A stretch of DNA of 64,000 nt. It comes from an uncultured Pseudomonadota bacterium. Its GTDB lineage: Bacteria > Myxococcota_A > Bradymonadia > Bradymonadales > GCA-2716585. Made by a program: the position numbers and the translations under genes. Below, piece by piece: positions 42,601 to 49,702 of this stretch; position 1 is the stretch's first letter; every line of letters starts with the position of its first letter. The notes under the pieces are model-generated. The model did no database searches, was not told where the DNA came from, and saw only the letters and a program-made list of their open reading frames with translations. The stretch is taken from NCBI GenBank assembly GCA_937123825.1, contig CAKZKQ010000744.1, forward strand, positions 40,061 to 104,060, in the 5' to 3' direction.

Positions 42601-43040
42601 CCTGAAAGTGTGATGGTTGCGCTCACGTTCCAGTCATCCACCACCAGTGGACTGTCCAACTGTCCGCTGATCGCTGCGCTTCTGTCGGGTCTCAGTGTGA
42701 CAGTCTGACCCTCATTGATTACAAACCCACTGCCGTCAAAGAGCGCCACCACATCGGTCTGGGTATCAAAAACCTCCTTTGAAAAGGTCAGACGAAATGA
42801 TCGCTGTGGCACATTTCGAAACACAAAAAAGCCATCGGCTCCAGTCAAACCCTGACCAACCAAAGCCCCATCATCAAAAGCGACCCTTACCCCAATTCCT
42901 CCATGATCATCCTCGCCTTCAAGCAAGACCTGTCCACTCAAATCCAGGCTCGCTTCGTTGGAATCTGTTTGTGGAGCACACCCACACACCACCCACAACA
43001 AAAGGCAAAACCCCACAGCCGCCTGATCCAATCTAATCAT
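39678..43040 (-). CDS. Large lipoprotein with CarboxypepD-like beta-sandwiches and pentapeptide repeats
   Basis: A 1120-aa protein. ATG 43040 has AGGGAG upstream. ATG 43085 with GGAGG 5 bp before it is an equally strong alternative. The hydrophobic segment ends VVCGC. Residues about 20-600 contain four or five carboxypeptidase-regulatory-like beta-sandwiches (DLSGQVLLEG, GFFVFRNVPQRSFRLTFSK; DGSGVLVRVEIG, GFFAIQTSRVVHTLSFSK; GNYAFLATRQNHTLQISR). Residues about 640-1080 are pentapeptide repeats of the A(D/N)LxG type (LRGANLSGLDLAQANFFGADLG, ANLSGACLREASLVLTNLREANLAG), forming a right-handed quadrilateral beta-helix. The C-terminus is Ser/Cys-rich. It is a surface repeat protein, and binding is the only function that can be inferred. 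Confidence 0.85.
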   Translation of the reverse strand: MIRLDQAAVGFCLLLWVVCGCAPQTDSNEASLDLSGQVLLEGEDDHGGIGVRVAFDDGALVGQGLTGADGFFVFRNVPQRSFRLTFSKEVFDTQTDVVALFDGSGFVINEGQTVTLRPDRSAAISGQLDSPLVVDDWNVSATITLSGNGPAVSFAPDGDGEFARGDLRPGNYALEVKAQGHLTYSTVVSIGSGQTLVLEQAIVMTPEGQSPETAVVLRGRVILDGSPDSSGVLVRVEIGDELFTNTTTDEEGFFAIQTSRVVHTLSFSKEGHRSPAGQSSEIAVRWNEEALRFEVDGQPVDEEVFRLEPLPVASLSGLVASAQGGRNDWPNIGFVSLVNVQERRIAPITNADGGQGQFQFVGLEPGPYTLNIAAQGHLPFSRDVVLAEGGNSTQGLFEQAVVVLEPEPVVVLRGAVRLQGQDGDVEDHSGVQIQATVGDNILVATLQTGVDGNYAFLATRQNHTLQISRPGFVSREIDVFWDEVDGRFEVGEEPFDALEFDLSRSPAEGVIRVVVAVEPSWIPEAQRHINLSIFGPNHIAARQQVFHNADDAAQPEVFSEIPEGTFVVQASRPGFGTVQQTVTLRPGADDEEVSLTVTLESLAVSRLDLDQHPMTTEDFEEAVALGIDMTLANLSGVIMPAQDLSGVEGLVLKGVNFGNADLRGANLSGLDLAQANFFGADLGCFDEERCTTLAGADLSRAIVSSANLSGASFVQPDEPIPAESCDVDAPRPAVKLDGAVFSQTDLRGVDLRGVYFAQGALSGSLLQGANLSGACLREASLVLTNLREANLAGADLSEATLFNSIFFLADLSDARLVEAELTGANLVGADLSRVDATEASLLSIITGATQCANEQEGQCSTTLDDATFDRAVLVGVLFINSTLHRASFVGADMRLAEFVDSNSDEVDFTEAQLQGANFRAGVFQRSSFRDADLQQANLETSNFFGSDLSNVNLQRANLNQALWHETNLRGALFDNTRDMFGAEFTCADMRGAQFMFARLEGGNLERVNLDGANIYSGIFFGGTSFIESSFNNATINGLHFDGVAMRRTSMTNVRFQAVSANDANFCGANLTGSSFVEPRAWVETNCPNGTNSSNANNSCEGHLSPTCSSAPLNRSCSRPL

Positions 43041-43413
43041 CGCACGCTCCCTACCATCACCCTTGCGATTTATAAAACCAGACATCGAAACCTCCATAGG
43101 ACTTATCTCATAAAGCAATGTCAACGCTGTCTGCCCAACATGGTTCAGAGACACCCCCCAACAAATGCCACACAAAATCTAAAGATTTTCCTGATGACCC
43201 CTCATTCACAAGCGGCGACAACCGGATAGTCTGAGCCCATCAAAGGGTCAAAACAGGCATTGATGCACTGAAACCGCCAGGGAGGAGGTGAGGTTTGGCT
43301 CCGATGATTCTCGGGGCGCGGCGTTCAAACGTCTGGCGCAAATCCTGCTCGCATGAGCCTTATCTAACTTTCGGGCCCGCCTCCCCCCACTGACATCGCT
43401 CCAGTGCTCGCCG
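43041..43413. other. Intergenic region between pentapeptide lipoprotein and GST genes
   Basis: 373 bp. On the minus strand TTGACA (43119-43124), a 17-bp spacer and TCCTAT (43096-43101) form a weak promoter candidate for the lipoprotein. The rest, towards the GST stop, shows no gene or clear hairpin terminator. Confidence 0.45.
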
Positions 43414-44214
43414 TCAGGGGGACTTGGTGATGACCTTGAACTGTCCGGCGTTGCGGGCGATCTCGGCCTCGATCTGCGCCTCTGTGGCGTGGGGCGGTCC
43501 AAAGAAGGCAGGGCGCGCAAAGGGGATGGTGAGCCCGGTCTTGAAGGACGGGCGCTCGTGGAGCATGTCGAGCCAGGCGCGCAGGTGGGGCATGTCGGCG
43601 ATGTCGGCGTTGGCCCAGTAGGCGCTGGCGCAGTAGGCAAAACAGGCCACGTCCACCAAAGTGCACGCCTTGCCCAGGACAAAGGGGCCGCCGCTGGTGG
43701 CAAGTTGGTCGTTGAGCATGCGCAGGCAGCGCTCGGCCTCGGCGATGAAGCGTCCGATGGCAAAGGGATCGTCGTGGCCGCGCACCCGGGCGATGCGCTG
43801 AAAGTACATGGCCTGCCCCATGGACGGTCCCAGCGCGCTGACCTGCCAGTAGAGCCACTGCTTGACCTGGAGGTGGCGCTGGAGGTCGGTTTTGGCGCTG
43901 GGCAGCAGCGGGCTGTCAAAGCGCGTGGCGGCGTACTCCAGGATGGCCCCGGACTCTGCCACGGTGACGCTGTGGGCGCGGTCGAGCAGCGCTGGGATGC
44001 GGCCGTTGGGGTTGATCTTCAAAAAAGACGGGCTGCGCTGTTCTTGTTTGCCAAAGTCCACCAGCGCCCAGTCGTAGGGCACGCCCATTTCCTCAAAGAG
44101 GATCGGCAGCTTCCAGCCGTTCTGGGTGGCGTAAATCAGGCAACAAACCTCGCTGTGTTCGGTCTCGTTCCAGGCGTCTTCAAGGGGGACACGGCGAGCG
44201 AGGGTGGAAGTCAC
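43414..44214 (-). CDS. Glutathione S-transferase family protein
   Basis: A 266-aa protein. I place the start at GTG 44214, which overlaps the hxlR stop (GTGA) and has GGAG upstream. The 283-aa version from 44265 adds a non-homologous N-terminus. The N-terminal thioredoxin fold reads LIYATQNGWKLPILFEEMGVPYDWALVDF, with KINPNGRIPALLD (cis-Pro loop) and VAESGAILEYAA (glutathione gamma-Glu binding), a pattern of the YghU/Ure2p type. The C-terminal helical domain follows. The role is probably conjugation or reduction of electrophiles in the cytoplasm. It is the last gene of the redox operon. Confidence 0.88.
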   Translation of the reverse strand: MTSTLARRVPLEDAWNETEHSEVCCLIYATQNGWKLPILFEEMGVPYDWALVDFGKQEQRSPSFLKINPNGRIPALLDRAHSVTVAESGAILEYAATRFDSPLLPSAKTDLQRHLQVKQWLYWQVSALGPSMGQAMYFQRIARVRGHDDPFAIGRFIAEAERCLRMLNDQLATSGGPFVLGKACTLVDVACFAYCASAYWANADIADMPHLRAWLDMLHERPSFKTGLTIPFARPAFFGPPHATEAQIEAEIARNAGQFKVITKSP

Positions 44215-44597
44215 GTGGGTTGCTCCGTGGGGTTGGTGTCGGGGGTTGGCAGGGCCTCGGACCATTGGCGCAGGGCGTCCAGAAAGCCAAGCGCAGTGCG
44301 TCCGTGGGGCGTGATTTGGTAGGCGACCCCAAGGGGGCGCGTGTTGAGGACCTGCCGCTCGATCAAGTCGTGGGCTTCAAGGTGCCGCAGGCGCTCGGCG
44401 ATCATCTTTTTGCTGGCGCCGCCGACCATCCGCGCCAGATCGTTGAACCGCACCGGCTCGTCCTTGAGGTGCCACAAGATCGACCCCGTCCACTTGCCCC
44501 CCAGGATGCGCATCCCTCGTTCGATGGCGCAGGGCTCCAGGCAGGCTTTGATGGTGGTCTTTCGGCCTTTGTCGTCGCTCTCAATTCGGGCATCCAT
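44211..44597 (-). CDS. HxlR family transcriptional regulator
   Basis: A 128-aa regulator starting at ATG 44597 (GAGGTG 7 bp upstream). The longer ORF from 45098 is frame continuity through the adjacent peroxiredoxin gene. HxlR winged-helix pattern: CAIERGMRILGGKWTGSILWHLKDEPVRFNDLARMVGGASKKMIAERLRHLEAHDLIERQV, then an ending typical of the family (YQITPHGRTALGFLDALRQW). Cys19 (KACLEPC) lies at the position of the redox-sensing cysteine of YodB-type HxlR proteins, with a second Cys three residues on. It probably senses quinones or electrophiles and controls its own operon. Confidence 0.92.
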   Translation of the reverse strand: MDARIESDDKGRKTTIKACLEPCAIERGMRILGGKWTGSILWHLKDEPVRFNDLARMVGGASKKMIAERLRHLEAHDLIERQVLNTRPLGVAYQITPHGRTALGFLDALRQWSEALPTPDTNPTEQPT

Positions 44598-44704
44598 CGC
44601 ACACCTCACCGGCCAGCGGCCATAAGCACATCGGGTTGGGGGCGATGATAGAACAAGTCGGCGTGCGAGCAAACCAAAGCCCATGACGGCGAGCTTGGAT
44701 TTGA

Positions 44705-45244
44705 TCAGTAGGGGTGCGTGCCGCGGATGGGGTAGTTGTTGGCAGGATCGCGAATCCAGCGCAGCCCCGACACCAGCGTTTTGAGCTCTGGGCGCACAAA
44801 GGGGTTGTTGGAGATGTCCACGACCTGCAGCGTGCCGTGCGCGTTGACGACAAAGAGCCCGGGCTCGGCAAAGGGATGGTCGGTCTCTTTGGGAGAGCGC
44901 GGCGACGAGATGTAAAGCCCCAGCGCCTTCATTTGCGCCATTGAGAGGCTGTGGTAGAGCGCGACGTTCTCTGTGGTGAGCTTGTCGCGGTGGGCGGCGA
45001 GCTGCTCGGCGCTGTCGGCGGACACCGCCGCCACGTCCACGCCGATCTGGCGCAGTGGGTCCACAAAGGGCTCCAACTGGTTGAGGTAGCGCGTGCACAT
45101 TGGGCAGTGGCGGCCCCGGTAGACGACGACCATCATCCAGTCGCAGTCGCCGTTTGGCTTGGAGAGGTCGCGGGTGTTGCCGTTGGCGTCGGGCACCAGG
45201 AGTGTGGGAAACGCGTCGCCGGCTTGGAGTTTGTGGGTGGTCAT
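44705..45244 (-). CDS. Peroxiredoxin-like (AhpC/TSA-type thioredoxin-fold) protein
   Basis: A 179-aa protein with the thioredoxin-like motif YRGRHCPMCTRYL (CPMC) in the position of the peroxidatic cysteine of AhpC-like family proteins. The fold pattern is complete: AGDAFPTLLVPDANGNTRDL, MMVVVYRGRHC, VAAVSADSAEQL, and the C-terminal GLFVVNAHGTLQVVDI. The CxxC arrangement is typical of the peroxiredoxin-like redoxin subgroup found beside HxlR regulators. It probably reduces peroxides or disulfides in the cytoplasm. It lies 31 bp downstream of mdaB and 107 bp before hxlR. Confidence 0.88.
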   Translation of the reverse strand: MTTHKLQAGDAFPTLLVPDANGNTRDLSKPNGDCDWMMVVVYRGRHCPMCTRYLNQLEPFVDPLRQIGVDVAAVSADSAEQLAAHRDKLTTENVALYHSLSMAQMKALGLYISSPRSPKETDHPFAEPGLFVVNAHGTLQVVDISNNPFVRPELKTLVSGLRWIRDPANNYPIRGTHPY

Positions 45245-45275
45245 GGTGTGTGTTCTCGGGTGAGGGTTTGGTTGT

Positions 45276-45872
45276 TCAGGTCAGGGCGGGGAAGTGGGCG
45301 CTCAGGTGGGCCCGGAAGCGGCTCAGATCGGCGTCGATTTCGGGGTTCTTCATCACGTCGTGCGCCGAAAAGGTCGGCAGCGGCTGCATCCCAAAGAACT
45401 TGAAGTTCAGGTGCATGGGCCACATCAAGTCGTCCACCGTGCGTCCGTCAAAGAACGGCGCCGCCGGGTTTTCAAAAGCATCCCGGGGGGCGTTGAAGGT
45501 CAGGGACATCATGTAGGACGTGTCGGAGAGGGTGCCGCCGAGCCCGTAGAGGTGCCCTTCGTCGGGTCCGTGGCGGCCGTCGCCTTTGCACATGCTCCCG
45601 TCCATTCCAGCAGTGTAGACCTCATCCATGTACTTCTTGAGCACCCACGGCGTCCCCATCCAGTTGACCGGAAACTGCATGAGGACCACATCGGCCCACT
45701 TGTGGCGCTCGATCTCAGTCACGGCGTCCCAGCCCTCGGCCACTGCGGTGGTCTCCACTGCGTAACCGCGCGCTCCAAGCACCTCGGCAGCGATCGACAC
45801 CAGGGTGGCGTTGAGCCGACCTTTGGCAAACGGGTATGGCTGGTGTCCGTTGATGATGTAGACGTTCTTCAA
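45276..45872 (-). CDS. mdaB: NAD(P)H:quinone oxidoreductase, MdaB family (flavodoxin-like)
   Basis: A 198-aa enzyme that reduces quinones by two electrons with NAD(P)H and FAD. I choose TTG 45872 because GGGAGG lies 4 bp upstream. ATG 45890 would add six residues. Signatures: IINGHQPYPFAKGRLNATL, DVVLMQFPVNWMGTPWVLKKYMDEVYTAGMDGSMCKGDGR, GLGGTLSDTSYMMSLTFNAP and FFDGRTVDDLMWPMHLNFKFFGM, all diagnostic of MdaB. It is the first gene of the HxlR-regulated operon, in keeping with quinone or electrophile defence. Confidence 0.9.
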   Translation of the reverse strand: MKNVYIINGHQPYPFAKGRLNATLVSIAAEVLGARGYAVETTAVAEGWDAVTEIERHKWADVVLMQFPVNWMGTPWVLKKYMDEVYTAGMDGSMCKGDGRHGPDEGHLYGLGGTLSDTSYMMSLTFNAPRDAFENPAAPFFDGRTVDDLMWPMHLNFKFFGMQPLPTFSAHDVMKNPEIDADLSRFRAHLSAHFPALT

Positions 45873-45944
45873 GATCCCTCCCTGGCCCATGTCTGGCCGT
45901 TGATGATTGGGCCGCGTGTCATCCTGCGACCCTTGTGCGGCGAG

Positions 45945-45972
45945 AATGTAGCCGTAAGGTTTCCATCGTCAA
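45945..45972 (-). promoter_or_regulatory. Candidate promoter of mdaB-prx-hxlR-gst operon
   Basis: On the minus strand TTGACG (45967-45972), a 16-bp spacer and TACATT (45945-45950), about 73 bp upstream of the mdaB start. It lies directly next to the candidate HxlR operator. Confidence 0.55.
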
Positions 45973-45975
45973 CCA

Positions 45976-45991
45976 GTTTACTTTTTGTAAC
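45976..45991. promoter_or_regulatory. Candidate HxlR operator
   Basis: The inverted repeat TTAC-N5-GTAA (45978-45990) lies inside GTTTACTTTTTGTAAC. HxlR-family regulators bind short GTTAC/GTAAC-like palindromes, and this one abuts the -35 box of the operon promoter. The assignment is by position and pattern only. Confidence 0.45.
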
Positions 45992-46133
45992 CTTTTGATT
46001 TTCAAACCAGACTCAGCCAGCGCCGACGCCTCCAAAGAGCGCATCAAGCCTCACACAACACGTCGTTCAACGCGTTGTGGCACTTTGTTGGGTCGCAGGA
46101 GGTTTGCAGGAGCGCGCAGGAGCCGTCGTCAGG

Positions 46134-48095
46134 TCACATGGACATGATGTGGAGGTAGATCTGGCCTGCCAGGACGCGGATTTGCTCGGCAAGGCCGTGG
46201 TGGTCGATGGTGCGGACCTGTTTGGCCAGGATGCAGATGGCGACCTCGGCGCCGCGCTGGCGAGTGAGTATTCCGGCGCCGCACAGCGCCCCTGGGGCCT
46301 GGCCGAGTTTGCCCACGGTCAACTCCACGCCCGGGACCAGCCCCGAGAGGTGGTCGCCGACGCAGGGTTTCATCAGCGACATGGCCTGCTCGTGGGTGGG
46401 CGCGCCGAGCACTTCGCCGCGCATCAGCGAGGCCATCAATCCGGCATACTCCTGGGCGCTGCCGCGCGGGCCGAGCGCCAACGCCCAGCGGGCCTTGCTG
46501 TCGGCGTCGATGGAGTGATCCCCAAGCACCTCAAGGTAGGCCGAGGTGATGGTCTCCAGCGGCGTCTCAAGGTGGGCCTTGTGGCATTGGCCGATGACCT
46601 GGCGGCGCTCGTCCTGGTCCAGTTGGCGCCACAGCTCGATCCGTTGCGGCAGCGGGGTGCCCTGGAGGGGGCCTTCGAGGTCGGTGAAGGCCAGCATCCG
46701 GGCGCGGGCCGGTGAGAGCATGGAGTGGTGGGCCAGACCAAAGGCGGGCAGCCGGGCCTGGATCTGGCGCCAGCCCAGGCGCCAGCCGACCATGTCGGCG
46801 GCGGTGGCGTCGTCGTCCCGGCACATGGCCTTGAGGGCCTCGTGCACGGTCATGGACTCTTCGGGTGCCATTTGACGGCCCAGCGGGCTCAGGGCGCGGC
46901 GCGTGGGTGTGATTTGGAGCGGCTCGTTCATGCTCAGTTCGCGCTGGCGGACCTGGAGCATGGCTTCGAGGGCCATGGGGATGCGGTCGAGGCCAACGAC
47001 GCTGAACGGCTCCTGACTGCGGTGCTCAAAGGCTTCGCCCACGCCAAAGACCTTCTGGGCATGGAACCCAATGTCGGCGGGCAGCGACTGGGCAAAGGTG
47101 ATGATCTCCGAGGCGCGCGAGCGCTGGCCGCCACGCGCAGTAAGCGCCAGCGGGGTGCCGCCGCCGGGTCGAGCGCGCAGGTGGGGCTGAACATTGGGCA
47201 GCGTGTCCCAGGGCGCGGGCCAACGCGGCACCTCCACGGGGGTCACCTGGACAGGGGTCTCTCCAAGGCGCGCCATGAAATCGGCCAGATCGTCCCTGTC
47301 GGCCACGGAGCGGATGGAGGAAGAGGCCTGCCCGAGGCCTTCTTCTTGCGCGGCGAGCGCATCGATGGCGTTGGCGAGCGCACCGCCGAGCCCGGCGGGG
47401 GGTGCGGGGGGCGCTGTGCTGGGGGCGGCGCCGCCGACCTGTGACGCCTCATCCAAAAGCGCAGGGTCGACCACGACCTTGTTGCTGGCGTCTGCGGAAG
47501 CGCCGCGGGGGTCCGCTGGCTTGCGGCCTCGCTTGGAGGTCGGCAGGACCTTGCGCAAGTCGCCAAGCTGGGCACGGGACTGGCCCATGATGACCTGGGA
47601 CTCGGTCAGGTGTGAGCCCACAAGGTTCAACAGCCCTTCGATCCCGGTGCCGTAGCTGCCGTGGCGCCCAAAGGTCACCGAGGCCGCCATGGCCTGGGTG
47701 CGCCACTGCTGCTCGGCCAGCACCTCCAGCCCCGCGCTGAAGGCGACCACGTAGAAGGCGTCGTTGTCAAAGCAGATCGTGGCCACGATCTCGGTCGGTT
47801 GGCCTCGCTCAATGCCCATCGCAGAGACGTCCAGGCCTCGCGGGGTGGGCTCGTAGCGCTCGGAGGTGACCTTTTGAAAGCGGCTGTGGACCAGATCGCG
47901 GCCCACCGAGTCAATGTGTCGAAACTCTTCGGGGTCCAGCGCGTAGATCTCCAGCGAGATCGGCGCTTCCTGGCATTCGGCGCGCAGAGCGGTGAACGGC
48001 GGCGGCGGCAGAAGCTGCGTCGCCCAGGTGCCGTGGTACTCTATGGCCATCTCCAGTTCCGGGACCCAGACAAGGTCATCAGTCACACGCGACAC
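46134..48095 (-). CDS. Two-part protein with C-terminal class A beta-lactamase-like fold, probably inactive
   Basis: A 653-aa protein, GTG start at 48095 (GAGG 6 bp upstream). Residues 1-170 are an unrecognised alpha/beta domain, then comes a Pro/Ala-rich linker. Residues about 310-650 follow the class A beta-lactamase/PBP-like order: FSVVGLDRI in the SxxK position (Ser365, but Gly368 replaces Lys), PLQITP, SMTVHEALKAMCRDDDATAAD in the SDN-TAA position (Asp-Asp-Ala instead of Ser-Asn), ALGPRGSAQEYAGLMASLMRGEV, and VGKLGQAPG in the KTG position (Lys596, but Leu-Gly). With the lysine and the SDN residues lost, it is probably not a hydrolase and may bind a cell-wall ligand or protein. It is co-transcribed with the kinase (9 bp). 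Confidence 0.8.
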   Translation of the reverse strand: MSRVTDDLVWVPELEMAIEYHGTWATQLLPPPPFTALRAECQEAPISLEIYALDPEEFRHIDSVGRDLVHSRFQKVTSERYEPTPRGLDVSAMGIERGQPTEIVATICFDNDAFYVVAFSAGLEVLAEQQWRTQAMAASVTFGRHGSYGTGIEGLLNLVGSHLTESQVIMGQSRAQLGDLRKVLPTSKRGRKPADPRGASADASNKVVVDPALLDEASQVGGAAPSTAPPAPPAGLGGALANAIDALAAQEEGLGQASSSIRSVADRDDLADFMARLGETPVQVTPVEVPRWPAPWDTLPNVQPHLRARPGGGTPLALTARGGQRSRASEIITFAQSLPADIGFHAQKVFGVGEAFEHRSQEPFSVVGLDRIPMALEAMLQVRQRELSMNEPLQITPTRRALSPLGRQMAPEESMTVHEALKAMCRDDDATAADMVGWRLGWRQIQARLPAFGLAHHSMLSPARARMLAFTDLEGPLQGTPLPQRIELWRQLDQDERRQVIGQCHKAHLETPLETITSAYLEVLGDHSIDADSKARWALALGPRGSAQEYAGLMASLMRGEVLGAPTHEQAMSLMKPCVGDHLSGLVPGVELTVGKLGQAPGALCGAGILTRQRGAEVAICILAKQVRTIDHHGLAEQIRVLAGQIYLHIMSM

Positions 48096-48104
48096 AGCAA
48101 TCCT

Positions 48105-49595
48105 CTATTTTGATGAACCCATGTCCGGCGGCAGCGGCATCGAGGTGGAGGCGTCGGGGGGCGCCACCAGACCGAGCGCCACGGCGGTGCTGCGCGGAAT
48201 CAGGACCTGGCCGGGGCGCGCCTTGTGGGCCAACCGGCGCGCCTTGCGCAGCGTCGAGCCGTCGACGGGGTGCACGTTCTCGTCGATTTCAAAGTCTCCC
48301 AGCGCCACCCCGGCGCCGATGGAGTATTGCGTAAAAGACTCCGCCACGCGCTCCACCTGAGTGGGCAGACCGGCCAGGATGCTGGTCGAGGCGGCGCTGT
48401 TGCGCATCCCAAAGGTGGCCGTGGCCCCGTGGCGGTGCACACAGCACACATCGCCCTTGTCCAACCAGCTGCGCAGCAAGCGCAGCAGCCCTGGCGGCGG
48501 CGCCACCTCCTGACCGCCCGCGCTGGTGGTCGTGCGCACGACCACCACGATGCCGTTTTTGATGGCGTTGTCGGGACCCCCAGCGCCGTCGCCCGAGTCC
48601 GGGCCGTCGTAAGCGGCGATGGCGGCCTTGAGATCATCCTCAAGGTCGGTCTCCAACAAGCGGTCCATGGCGGCGATGACGGCGCGCGCGTTGGGCAGGC
48701 GGTCATCGGCGTCTTTGGCCATCAACCGATCCAGGAGCGTCTGCAAGCCAGGAAAACGCCCAAACTTGGGGTCGGCGCGGGTCAACTTGGCCGGGGCCGT
48801 CTCCAAAATGTGGTCCAGCAGCCCGTCGATGTTCTTCTCTTCGGGATAGGGCAGGTAGGTCGTCAGCGCCTCAAACATCAAAACGCCGGTCGTGTAGAGG
48901 TCGCTGCGCGCGTCCAGGCGCTCGCCGCGCACCTGCTCGGGCGCCATATAACACGGCGTGCCCACGGTCATCCCGTGGCCGGTCAGCGGGCGCATCCGCC
49001 GCTCGGTGAACTTCACCAACCCCAGGTCCGCCAAACGCAGGCGCTCGCGGCCATTCTCCAAGGGCTCGATCAAGAGGTTGTCGGGTTTCAAGTCGCGGTG
49101 CAAAATCCCGGTGGCGTGGACCGCCTCCAGGGCGAGCAGGAGTTGCCGAAAGAGCCGCAAACAGCGCAGCGGGTCCAGCGCCCCGTCGTCCTCCACAAGC
49201 TGGCGCAGCGTCCGCCCCGGCACGTACTCCAAGACCATGTAATGGCGCCCACCAGCGGTCATCCCCGCCGAGTAAAGCTCCACCAGATTCGGGTGACGGA
49301 TCTCGCCGAGCGCCTGCGCCTCACGGATGAAATACTCGCGGTCGCGGTAGGAGACCTGACGCTCGGGGCGCATGAGCTTGACCGCCACCTTTCGCCCCGT
49401 CAGCTCCTGACGCCCCAGATAGACCACCGCCATGCCGCCGGTGGCGATCTTGGACTCGATGCGCACGTTGCCCACGCGCTGGCCGATCATGTCGGCGTTG
49501 TCGCCAAGCTGCGCCCCCACGCAAGCCGCGCAGATGCCGCTGAGCGACAATATCTTGCCGCAAGTGGGGCAAATCCTGTCGCCTTGGTTGCTCAC
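48105..49595 (-). CDS. Ser/Thr protein kinase with zinc ribbon and degenerate nucleotide-cyclase-like domain
   Basis: A 496-aa protein. GTG 49595 is preferred to ATG 49613 because GGAGG lies 6 bp before it. Residues 9-25 are a zinc ribbon (CPTC...CAAC). The kinase follows: ATGGMAVVYLG, VAVKLM, HRDLKPDNLL, ADLGLVKF (DLG instead of DFG), GTPCYMAPEQVRG. From about residue 345 the sequence resembles the class III cyclase fold: IVVVVRTTTS, GDVCCVHRHGATATFG, YSIGAGVALGDFE, and GSTLRKARRLAHKARPGQVLIPRSTAVALG, equal to the N-AARL-A-x-PGEI segment. The metal-binding Asp of the first strand is missing, so it is probably a regulatory pseudocyclase. No TM helix. Confidence 0.85.
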   Translation of the reverse strand: MSNQGDRICPTCGKILSLSGICAACVGAQLGDNADMIGQRVGNVRIESKIATGGMAVVYLGRQELTGRKVAVKLMRPERQVSYRDREYFIREAQALGEIRHPNLVELYSAGMTAGGRHYMVLEYVPGRTLRQLVEDDGALDPLRCLRLFRQLLLALEAVHATGILHRDLKPDNLLIEPLENGRERLRLADLGLVKFTERRMRPLTGHGMTVGTPCYMAPEQVRGERLDARSDLYTTGVLMFEALTTYLPYPEEKNIDGLLDHILETAPAKLTRADPKFGRFPGLQTLLDRLMAKDADDRLPNARAVIAAMDRLLETDLEDDLKAAIAAYDGPDSGDGAGGPDNAIKNGIVVVVRTTTSAGGQEVAPPPGLLRLLRSWLDKGDVCCVHRHGATATFGMRNSAASTSILAGLPTQVERVAESFTQYSIGAGVALGDFEIDENVHPVDGSTLRKARRLAHKARPGQVLIPRSTAVALGLVAPPDASTSMPLPPDMGSSK

Positions 49596-49702
49596 CGTAC
49601 CCTCCGTACCCATCAAGCGCCGATCTTGCCGCCATCCACCATCACACCGCGGCGCCACACACCATATTTATCGGAACTTTTGAGCCTCGCCCCGACAAAT
49701 CC

